A program made the translations under genes and the position numbers. The notes beneath the pieces are model-generated. The model was not told the origin of the DNA, searched no databases, and saw only the letters and a program-made list of their open reading frames with translations. Positions 1 to 5,348 of a DNA stretch of 5,348 nucleotides are shown here, piece after piece (within the stretch, counting starts at the first letter, position 1; every line of letters starts with the position of its first letter). The DNA lies in NCBI GenBank assembly GCA_021828085.1, contig JAKATE010000132.1, positions 1-5,348 of the forward strand, given 5' to 3'. The DNA is from Thermoplasmata archaeon. GTDB lineage: Archaea > Thermoplasmatota > Thermoplasmata > Lutacidiplasmatales > UBA184.

Positions 1-60
1 CACCCCCCCGAGCGTTCTCCGAAAGCTAAAGAGCCCCTTGGGTGGACAGCGAGGCCCCCC

Positions 61-67
61 AGGAAGG
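61..67 (+). promoter_or_regulatory. Possible ribosome binding site deciding the regulator start
   Basis: AGGAAGG differs at one position from the Shine-Dalgarno core AGGAGG(TGA) and ends nine bases before the in-frame GTG at 77. The TTG at 38 has only purine-rich AAAGAG upstream, GTG 158 has GGCGGAG directly against it, and GTG 185 has nothing suitable. This is the main reason for choosing GTG 77. The site is imperfect, so confidence is moderate. Confidence 0.4.
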
Positions 68-76
68 CCAAGACCG

Positions 77-3000
77 GTGACGGACGCCCCCTCGCATCGG
101 AAGGGTACGCTCCAAGGCCCCAAGGGCCCTTTCTCCTCAACGCACCCTTCGGCGGAGGTGCCCGAGCCCCCCGCCCGGTCGCGCGTGGCGCCGGAGGATG
201 TGGTGATCCTCTACGTGGGGGAGGCCCAGGAGGCGGGGGAGCTTCCGACCCAGCGATCGCTCGCCCAGCGGCTCTCCACCTCCCAGCCCACCATATCGCG
301 GACGCTCTCCCGCCTGCGTGCCTCCGGTCACCTTCGCGTACACCCGGTGATGCGCTTCGCGGCGACCAGCAGCGAGCGCGGCTACACGCTGACCGCGCTC
401 GGATCGGAGCGGCTCGCCCAGCTTCGGGCGGAGCTCCGGGAGCTGCGGTGGCCGGGGTCGGACATCCTGCTGGGCGACATCGAGGCGACGCTCCCCGGGG
501 CCAGCGCGACCTCCCTCCTTGCGGCGCTCCGAGCGGGTACCGCCCCGGACGAGATCATGGCCAACTACCGCCCCGAGGACGACGTTCGGACCCGCCGCAA
601 GAGACGGCCCCCGAACCGGAAGACCGGCGGGCCGAGCCCCGCCCTGGTGTCCCGTGTGCCCTCCCCACCACCCCTGGTGGGTCGGATCCCTGAGCGGTTC
701 CGTCTCGCCCAGACCGTACGCCGCCTGAATGGGCGGTCGACGGGGGGAGAGGTGGTGGTGCTCGTCGGCCCCGCCGGGGCCGGCAAGAGCCGGCTCCTCC
801 AGTTCGCCGAGGAGCTCGCGCGTCGAGAGCGGATCCGTGTCGTGGCTGGGCACATGCTCTCGGGCCCCTCGCTACCGTTCTCTCCTTTCGAAGAGATGCT
901 GGGCCCCCGCTCCTCCGACCTGTCCGCCGTCGCGGCACCCCCTCCCACCTACCCCTCGTCCTCCCCCTCCTCCTCCTCCACGTCGCCTTCTCCATCCGCA
1001 CCCTCCCCTACCGCCTCTGAGTCGCCCGCACACCCCGCATCCTCTCCCACCCCCGCCCTCCCCGAATCCTCCCCGCCCTCTCCGTCCCCCAGCCCCAGCG
1101 GACGGGCCATCTCGCGGGTCGGTCGGATGCTGGGATACCTCGAGCGCATCGAGACCTTGTCGAGACAAGGACCGCTCCTCCTGATCGTGGACGACCTGGA
1201 GAGGGCTTCCCCCTCCACGCTCCAGGTCTTCCAGTTCCTCGCGACGAACGTGCCGCGGCTGGAGCGACCGGTCCTCCTCATCGCCGCTTCCCGCGACGAG
1301 ACCTGGATCGACCAAGGGAGACGTACGAGCCCCTCGCCCGCCAAGCAGCTGCTCCAGGTCCTGGACGGGCTCTCCCGTTCGGGCTCGGCGAGGGTCAGCG
1401 TCCTGCCCCTAGGTCCGCTCACGCATCAGGAGGCCCGGGTGCTGCTCGAGGCCTCCCTCGAGGACAGCTGGATCGGGGAGGAACCTGCCCGCCAGCTCCG
1501 GGACGTGGTCGAGCGTTCCCAGGGCAACCCCCTCTTCCTCCTCGAGGGTGTCCGGGCCCTTCAGGAGCCCGCTAGCCACCCCTCGACCGGTCGGGGCCCC
1601 CCGCATCCCCACCCAGTGGAACGTCGGACCTCTCGCTCGCTACCGGTGCCCTCCGTCGTCCGGCGTCTGCTGGTCTCGCGCATGGAGGGACTGCCCTCGA
1701 AGGAAAGCCGTGTCCTGGAGATGGCCGCTTGTCTGGGGGAAGAGTTCGAGGCCGCTCCCCTCGTGGCCCTGGCCGCCGCGGTGAGCTTTCCCGGGCCCGA
1801 GGAGGTCCCCGTGCTTCTGCAGACCCTCGCGGACCGATGGAGGATCCTGCGCCCGGTCGGCCCCTCGCGCTACGCCTTCGCCCACGTCCTGTTCCTGGAG
1901 ATCCTCCAGGAGCGCAGCCCCCAACGCGCCCGGTGGTCCTCCGTCCTCGCCGCCTGGTGGGAGCGGGCCCGGCCCCAGGACTCCTTGACCATCGCGAGGC
2001 TCTACCACGCCGCTGGAGACGCCGCGCGCGGTGTCCCGTGGGTGGACACCGCCATCGAGGAGGTGATGCGCCGGCAGGCCTACGAGAACGTCGAGGGGTT
2101 CGTGCGGGCGGCGCACGACCTGCTGGCCCCCCGCCCCGCCGCCCTCGCGGCACGCATCCCGAAGGACCTCGCGCTCGCGACCCGTCTCTGGATCCTGGGG
2201 GGAAGTGCCGGGGCCCGAGGCGTCCTCGAGCTGGTGCTCGCGACCTCCCTTCCGCCCAGGATGCGGTGGGAGGCCGAGGCGACGTTGCTCAACACCATCG
2301 CGACGCTCGATCCCGGACGCGCCCGACGCCGGTTCCTCGAGCTTCGCGCGGAGGTGAAGCGCTCGGGCCGGAAGTCGGACCACCTTCTGGAAGGGCAGCT
2401 GCTCTCGGTGGAGGCCTTCCTCTACGCCCAGGCCGGCCGGTGGGAGGAGTCCCTCGCGAGCGCGGAGGGGTCCCTGGAGAACCTCGCGAAGGTCGACGAC
2501 TGGATATGGACCACCTGGGCGAAGCTCTCCCGGGCGCTGGCGCTCCTCTCGCTCGGGCGATGGCAGGAATCGCTGCGGGCCTGTCGCGAGGACCGCGTGC
2601 GGTTCCGGGGAGAACGGTACGGCCCGTTCCTTTCCCTGCTGGACAACCTGGAGGGACGCGTCCACCAGGCGCTCAGAGACCCGAAGCGCGCCCGACGCTG
2701 CTTCGAAGAGGGGCTCCGTGCCGCACGGAGGATCGGGAACGTCTCCGTCATGTCGAGCCTCCTCGCGAACCGGGCCGCCGCGGAGCTCCTGCTCGGCGAC
2801 CAGAAGACGGCCCGAGCGACCATCGAGGAGCTCTGGGACCTCTCGAAGAAGTTCGACCTGACGCTGCACGCGGCGTGGGCCCAGTACCGGTGGGCCCAGT
2901 GGCTCTTCCACGACGACCGGGCCGAGGAGGCCGACCGGGCGTTCGAAGAGGCCAAGGAAGGGTTCCTGGAGATCGGCCTCGAGGGGCCGGCGCTGCTGCC

Positions 3001-3187
3001 CCAGGTCTATCGGGCCTGCCGCGACATCCTCCGGGGGGAGCGACGAGCCGGCCAGGCCACGCTCGAGAAGCTCGCCCCCCACCTCGACCAGGTGGACCCG
3101 GACGAGCGGGTGCTCCTTCCGAGGGCCGCCCGCGCCTGGCTGCCGCCGGTCGGCGGCGCCCCCGCGAAACCTACCCGGGCCCGCTAG
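77..3187 (+). CDS. Winged-helix / STAND-like AAA ATPase / TPR regulatory protein
   Basis: Probable cytosolic transcriptional regulator that uses ATP binding as a switch. Numbering is from the GTG at 77 (1,036 residues). A winged helix-turn-helix covers about 37-120: LPTQRSLAQRL, then a recognition helix SQPTISRTLSRLRASG (69-84), then a wing (RGYTLT). The P-loop domain follows: Walker A GPAGAGKS (231-238), LPFSPFEEML (266-275) typical of AAA_16 ATPases, a Pro/Ser-rich insert (287-341), Walker B LLLIVDD (367-373), a sensor-like strand PVLLIAASRDE, GNPLFLLE (483-490) and YAFAHVLFLEIL (599-610). These last motifs match the MalT-like/AAA_16 group. Residues 771-966 are helical, with about five TPR-like units (for example AGRWEESLASAE, LGRWQESLRACR), probably for ligand or partner binding. 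Unlike bacterial MalT/LAL proteins, the DNA-binding domain is N-terminal. The frame has no stop back to base 2 and no ATG before base 350; I prefer GTG 77 because AGGAAGG lies nine bases upstream, but TTG 38, GTG 158, GTG 185 or an off-window start remain possible. Targets and ligand are unknown. Confidence 0.87.
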   Translation: MTDAPSHRKGTLQGPKGPFSSTHPSAEVPEPPARSRVAPEDVVILYVGEAQEAGELPTQRSLAQRLSTSQPTISRTLSRLRASGHLRVHPVMRFAATSSERGYTLTALGSERLAQLRAELRELRWPGSDILLGDIEATLPGASATSLLAALRAGTAPDEIMANYRPEDDVRTRRKRRPPNRKTGGPSPALVSRVPSPPPLVGRIPERFRLAQTVRRLNGRSTGGEVVVLVGPAGAGKSRLLQFAEELARRERIRVVAGHMLSGPSLPFSPFEEMLGPRSSDLSAVAAPPPTYPSSSPSSSSTSPSPSAPSPTASESPAHPASSPTPALPESSPPSPSPSPSGRAISRVGRMLGYLERIETLSRQGPLLLIVDDLERASPSTLQVFQFLATNVPRLERPVLLIAASRDETWIDQGRRTSPSPAKQLLQVLDGLSRSGSARVSVLPLGPLTHQEARVLLEASLEDSWIGEEPARQLRDVVERSQGNPLFLLEGVRALQEPASHPSTGRGPPHPHPVERRTSRSLPVPSVVRRLLVSRMEGLPSKESRVLEMAACLGEEFEAAPLVALAAAVSFPGPEEVPVLLQTLADRWRILRPVGPSRYAFAHVLFLEILQERSPQRARWSSVLAAWWERARPQDSLTIARLYHAAGDAARGVPWVDTAIEEVMRRQAYENVEGFVRAAHDLLAPRPAALAARIPKDLALATRLWILGGSAGARGVLELVLATSLPPRMRWEAEATLLNTIATLDPGRARRRFLELRAEVKRSGRKSDHLLEGQLLSVEAFLYAQAGRWEESLASAEGSLENLAKVDDWIWTTWAKLSRALALLSLGRWQESLRACREDRVRFRGERYGPFLSLLDNLEGRVHQALRDPKRARRCFEEGLRAARRIGNVSVMSSLLANRAAAELLLGDQKTARATIEELWDLSKKFDLTLHAAWAQYRWAQWLFHDDRAEEADRAFEEAKEGFLEIGLEGPALLPQVYRACRDILRGERRAGQATLEKLAPHLDQVDPDERVLLPRAARAWLPPVGGAPAKPTRAR
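935..1099 (+). other. Low-complexity Pro/Ser-rich insert with pyrimidine-rich DNA
   Basis: Codons 287-341 of the regulator are almost entirely Pro, Ser, Ala and Thr and contain no hydrophobic core pattern, so this segment is predicted to be a disordered loop. It falls between the LPFSPFEEML motif and the helix preceding Walker B, where AAA_16-type ATPases tolerate length variation. The coding strand is overwhelmingly C and T, with repeated CTC/TCC runs. The reading frame stays open and the flanking motifs remain in register, so this is an in-frame insertion and not a frameshift scar. Confidence 0.85.
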
Positions 3188-3243
3188 TCGGGCCGTTGGT
3201 CCGCCCGAAGCGCGGGCGCGAGGTCTACGACCCTCACGGCCGC
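3188..3243. other. Convergent intergenic gap
   Basis: These 56 bases separate the TAG of the regulator from the TGA of the ATPase. The only structure I see is a six-base-pair hairpin, CGCCCG (3202-3207) with CGGGCG (3213-3218) around the loop AAGCG. Neither strand has a T-run after it, as expected of an intrinsic or archaeal T-tract terminator. It is symmetric, so it could act weakly on both transcripts, but in DNA this GC-rich such a hairpin may be chance. Confidence 0.4.
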
Positions 3244-4476
3244 TCAGTCCGGCATCGGCGAGCCGCAGCCGTCGCAGAACTTCGAACCGGACTCGACGCG
3301 GTTCCCGCATTGCGGACAGAAGCGGTGGGCCCCGGGTGGGGGGGGTGGCCAGGGCGGCGAACTGGGAAGGTGCGTTCCCGCCCCCGGGGCGCTGGGTTCA
3401 CCACCCCTGGAACCGCTCTCCGGCGACGGGGCCGTCGCGGGCTGGGGCGGCGGAGGGGGCGCCGGAGGGGGCGTCAGCGGTGCGCCTCCCGCGATCGTGG
3501 GGTCGAGCGGCTTTCCCTGGACGAAGGCCATGAAGAGGTCCTCCACCGAGACCATCTCGCGCTCGCAAGAGATCAGGAGCCCGCCTTGCTGGACGGCGAG
3601 ACGGGCGAGGTCCTCACGAGGGTCCGTCCCCCCGGAGACCCGGACGCGAAGGACCGGGGCCGTGCCCAGGGCGGGGGTCACGGAGAGCACGCCGGGAATC
3701 GCGGAGACCTTCTGGGCGAGGGCGTCATCGAGCCCCTTGATCTCCGCCCGGTAGACCGTTCCCTGGCTGATCAGGTCGACGAGGTCGTTCACGGTGCCCT
3801 CGGCCCGCGTCGCCCCGTCGTCGATGATGGTCACACTGGTGCAGAGCTTCTGCACCTCGGAGAGCTGATGGGAGGAGAGCAGAATCGTTCGCGGGCCCTC
3901 CGCGCGTTCGACGATGTCGTGGAACAGGTCCCGCAAGGCGGCCATCGCCACGGGGTCGAGCCCCGAGGTCGGCTCGTCCAGGACGATCAGGTCCGGATCG
4001 CCCAGCATGGCCACCGCCACGCCGATGCGCGCCTGGTTTCCCTTGCTGAGGGTCTTGATCCGCTGCCCCATCACGGGGGAGAGCTCGAGGCGCTCGGTGA
4101 GGAACCGTACCTCCCGGTCGCTCTCGGCCTTCGAGAGCCCCCGCATCCTCCCATACACTTCGAGGACCTCCTCTGCCGTCAGGTGCTCGGGGTAGTCCGG
4201 CAGTTCCGGAGAGAATCCGATGCGTCGGCGGAGCGCGAAGTCGCGGTCCGGGTCGTAGGGACCGCCCATCAGCGTCAGCCGTCCCCCGTCACGCTTCAGC
4301 AGACCCATGATCACCTTCATCGTGGTGGTCTTGCCGGCTCCGTTCCGTCCCAGGAACCCGTGGATGCCGCCCATCGGCACCCTCATGTTGAGGTTCTTCG
4401 CCCCGCCGGAGGACCCGGGGTAGACCTTCGTCACCCCGTCCAGCGTGAGGGCAAACCCCTGCGACTTGCCGGTCAT
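3244..4476 (-). CDS. ABC-2 type exporter ATPase with C-terminal zinc ribbon
   Basis: Cytosolic nucleotide-binding subunit that powers an ABC exporter; 410 residues from the ATG at 4476. Visible motifs: A-loop tyrosine in VTKVYPG (Y19), Walker A GRNGAGKT (43-50), Glu in place of the Q-loop Gln in SPE (E91), signature LSKGNQ (143-148), Walker B LIVLDEP (163-169), D-loop SGLD (171-174) and switch His in SSHQ (H203). Residues 240-321 resemble the C-terminal domain common in ABC-2 exporter ATPases (DUF4162-like). A Pro-rich linker (329-384) then leads to a zinc ribbon, CPQC at 387-390 and CDGC at 401-404, ten residues apart. These additions make it roughly 80-100 residues longer than usual for the family. 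The frame extends to an ATG at 4512, but that start would overlap the permease by 32 bases and lacks a placed ribosome site; the ATG at 4476 has GGGGTGA four bases upstream. It is the second gene of an operon with the permease. The substrate cannot be read from the sequence. Confidence 0.95.
   Translation of the reverse strand: MTGKSQGFALTLDGVTKVYPGSSGGAKNLNMRVPMGGIHGFLGRNGAGKTTTMKVIMGLLKRDGGRLTLMGGPYDPDRDFALRRRIGFSPELPDYPEHLTAEEVLEVYGRMRGLSKAESDREVRFLTERLELSPVMGQRIKTLSKGNQARIGVAVAMLGDPDLIVLDEPTSGLDPVAMAALRDLFHDIVERAEGPRTILLSSHQLSEVQKLCTSVTIIDDGATRAEGTVNDLVDLISQGTVYRAEIKGLDDALAQKVSAIPGVLSVTPALGTAPVLRVRVSGGTDPREDLARLAVQQGGLLISCEREMVSVEDLFMAFVQGKPLDPTIAGGAPLTPPPAPPPPPQPATAPSPESGSRGGEPSAPGAGTHLPSSPPWPPPPPGAHRFCPQCGNRVESGSKFCDGCGSPMPD
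3247..3324 (-). other. Zinc-ribbon domain at the ATPase C-terminus
   Basis: The last 26 residues of the ABC ATPase read HRFCPQC, a ten-residue spacer GNRVESGSKF, then CDGC and a short tail GSPMPD. The CPxC-x10-CxxC spacing, an aromatic residue before each knuckle and a Gly-Asn/Gly-Ser after each are typical of the short rubredoxin-like ribbons (zinc_ribbon_2/DZR type) frequent at the ends of archaeal proteins. All four ligand cysteines are present. Its role here is unknown; a protein-contact, dimerisation or metal/redox-sensing role are possibilities only. Confidence 0.85.
3325..3492 (-). other. Proline-rich linker between ATPase core and zinc ribbon
   Basis: About 56 residues (329-384 of the ATPase) rich in Pro, Ala, Gly and Ser, with runs of three to five prolines (PPPAPPPPP, PPWPPPPPGA). 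It is predicted to be extended and disordered, giving the zinc ribbon freedom to move away from the nucleotide-binding domain. The complementary + strand is correspondingly G-rich, with one eight-G run at 3338-3345. Confidence 0.85.
3451..3474. repeat. Two-copy 12-base tandem repeat in the proline linker
   Basis: On the + strand the unit CGGAGGGGGCGC (3451-3462) is followed directly by CGGAGGGGGCGT (3463-3474), with one mismatch. The repeat is in frame with the ATPase on the - strand and encodes TPPP followed by APPP. It looks like a recent slippage duplication lengthening the proline linker by four residues. Confidence 0.75.
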
Positions 4477-4480
4477 CGCC

Positions 4481-4487
4481 TCACCCC
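4481..4487 (-). promoter_or_regulatory. Ribosome binding site of the ATPase, overlapping the permease stop
   Basis: Read on the - strand, GGGGTGA ends in the TGA stop codon of the permease and is followed by GGCG and the ATPase ATG. GGTGA matches the archaeal/bacterial anti-Shine-Dalgarno core (GGAGGTGA). Ribosomes finishing the permease therefore stop on the initiation site of the ATPase, which points to translational coupling and fixed stoichiometry. The site also settles the ATPase start at 4476 and not 4512. Confidence 0.75.
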
Positions 4488-5348
4488 TTGATCTCGATGC
4501 GACCCAGCGCAACGATGGCGAGGGCGAGCACCACCACCGTGTTCACGACGAGTCCCACGGTGGACCAGAGCATCATCTGGTAGCTGCTGGCCGATCCCCA
4601 GACCAGGAAGGCCTTCAGGAAGATGAAGTATGGATTGGTCACGACGGACTGGGGGACCGAGGTCACGAAGACCGTTCCCGCGGGCTGGAGCGCGAAGAGC
4701 CGCATCCCGGACAGGGAGAGGAAGGCGCTGTCTACAGGCAGGAAGCAGCAGTACGGGGCACCCAGCACCATCCCCCCGAAGAGCCCGAGGACGAGGACCC
4801 CGGTCACGAGATGGGTCGCGTTCTTCGAGCGTTTCACCAGCGAGCTGAACAGGAGTGCGAGGGCGGAGAAGAACCCCAGCACGAGCGTGAGGTCGAGCGC
4901 GATCCAGGGGGCAATGCCCAGATCCAGCTGCGGGCCGCCGAGGACGGTCGAGAGGGCAACCAAGACCCCGACCACGAGGAAGCTCAACGCGCCGAGGAGG
5001 CCCAGCTTTGCGAACCACTTCCCGAGGAGCAGCTCCGAGCGCCGCAACGGCTGCTGGAAGAGGGCGCCGAGGGTCCCTTTGTCCCGCTCCCTTGCGATGG
5101 ACTCGACGCCCGAGGGGCGTCCGACCCACATGACGATCGGCAGGATGCCGAAGCCGTTGACCACGACGATCACGTCCAGCCAGGTGGTGGACCGAGAGAT
5201 CACGCCGCTCCCGAGCGTGGCCCCACCGGGCCCTCCCCCCAAGCCCGAGAAAGCGCTGGGGGGCCCCGAGAGGGGGAACGTCTGCCCGAACGGCACCGGG
5301 ACCGGACATGCGCCGGTGGAAGTGGAGGAGGAGAGGACGGCCCTCGGG
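4481..5348 (-). CDS. ABC-2 type transporter permease (5' end outside the window)
   Basis: Membrane subunit of the exporter powered by the downstream ATPase. About 289 codons are visible. A GTG at 5296 could be a start, but the frame stays open to the window edge and the family layout argues that the gene begins beyond it. ABC-2 permeases of the NosY/ABC2_membrane_2 type start with a cytoplasmic N-terminus and TM1, then an extracytoplasmic stretch. Here the visible N-terminal part is Gly/Pro/Ser-rich with no hydrophobic helix, consistent with that external stretch. Counting from codon 5296, hydrophobic segments lie at about 40-57, 95-118, 128-152, 161-181 and 240-264. After the first comes the family hallmark ARERDKGTLGALFQQPLRRSELLLGK, given here as its parts: ERDKGT (70-75), QQPLRRSELL and LGKW, the cytosolic coupling region. 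A Cys pair (YCCF, 182-185) follows the fourth segment. The permease and ATPase genes are four bases apart. One permease with one ATPase suggests a homodimeric exporter; the substrate is unknown. Confidence 0.9.
   Translation of the reverse strand, partial: PRAVLSSSTSTGACPVPVPFGQTFPLSGPPSAFSGLGGGPGGATLGSGVISRSTTWLDVIVVVNGFGILPIVMWVGRPSGVESIARERDKGTLGALFQQPLRRSELLLGKWFAKLGLLGALSFLVVGVLVALSTVLGGPQLDLGIAPWIALDLTLVLGFFSALALLFSSLVKRSKNATHLVTGVLVLGLFGGMVLGAPYCCFLPVDSAFLSLSGMRLFALQPAGTVFVTSVPQSVVTNPYFIFLKAFLVWGSASSYQMMLWSTVGLVVNTVVVLALAIVALGRIEIKG

Noticed and set aside
565..1001. Overlapping - strand frames opposite the regulator, including a Gly/Arg-rich one
   Set aside because: They are complements of the Pro/Ser-rich insert and the Walker A region, with no independent start signal or motif.
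3142..3157. GCCGCC-GGTC-GGCGGC hairpin near the end of the regulator gene
   Set aside because: It lies within codons, is not followed by a T-run, and short GC palindromes are common at this base composition, so I do not call it a terminator.
1640..3310. 556-codon open frame on the - strand
   Set aside because: Antisense shadow of the TPR region; Arg/Gly/Leu-rich with no recognisable motif and no placed ribosome site, while the + strand frame has clear ATPase and TPR motifs.
1729..4491. 920-codon open frame on the + strand crossing the regulator and the ABC operon
   Set aside because: It lies out of frame over one real gene and antisense to another, is packed with Arg, Gly and Pro, and shows no domain motif. 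Such long open shadows are expected in DNA with few A/T-rich stop codons.
4477..4512. Upstream ATG giving the ATPase 12 more residues
   Set aside because: It would overlap the end of the permease gene, adds residues without family counterpart, and has no suitably placed ribosome site, unlike the ATG at 4476.
4473..5309. 278-codon open frame on the - strand, starting with ATG
   Set aside because: Same strand as the permease but shifted; Arg/Pro-rich without membrane segments, whereas the permease frame has hydrophobic helices and the ERDKGT family motif.
1..5348. tRNA, rRNA, CRISPR array, transposase or attachment-site sequences
   Set aside because: I looked for cloverleaf-like segments, regularly spaced repeats, terminal inverted repeats and recombinase motifs on both strands and saw none; almost the whole window is occupied by the three genes.

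Overview
The window is 5,348 bases of very GC-rich DNA. It holds three protein-coding genes in two opposed transcription units and no RNA genes, CRISPR array, insertion sequence or integration site that I can see. The gene content suggests an archaeon, most likely of the Thermoplasmatota. The reasons are a large winged-helix/ATPase/TPR protein of a type I associate with that group, an ABC ATPase ending in a short C-terminal zinc ribbon, and a GGTGA-type ribosome binding site. This assignment is inference; a GC-rich bacterium is not excluded.

The left 60% (about 77-3187, + strand) is one gene of about 1,036 codons. It encodes an N-terminal winged helix-turn-helix, a P-loop ATPase of the AAA_16/STAND (MalT-like) kind, and a long helical C-terminus with about five TPR-like repeats. 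This is the layout of a ligand- or partner-sensing regulator that couples nucleotide state to DNA binding. Between its Walker A and Walker B motifs sits a Pro/Ser-rich, low-complexity insert of about 55 residues, whose DNA is strongly pyrimidine-biased and carries three quadruplex-type G-run motifs on the template strand. The reading frame is open to the left edge and has no ATG before the helix-turn-helix, so the exact start is uncertain.

The right 40% (3244-5348, - strand) is an operon read right to left: an ABC-2 type permease, cut by the right window edge, followed four bases later by its ATPase. The permease stop codon lies inside the ATPase ribosome binding site, so the two are probably translationally coupled and form one exporter. 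The ATPase has every core ABC motif, an ABC-2-exporter type C-terminal domain, a Pro-rich linker of about 56 residues and a four-cysteine zinc ribbon.

The two units converge with only 56 bases between stop codons and no T-rich terminator in the gap. The regulator could control the exporter, but the convergent layout does not demonstrate this. The most noteworthy points are the zinc-ribbon extension on the ATPase, the regulator architecture with its low-complexity insert, and the quadruplex motifs in the low-complexity segments of both genes.
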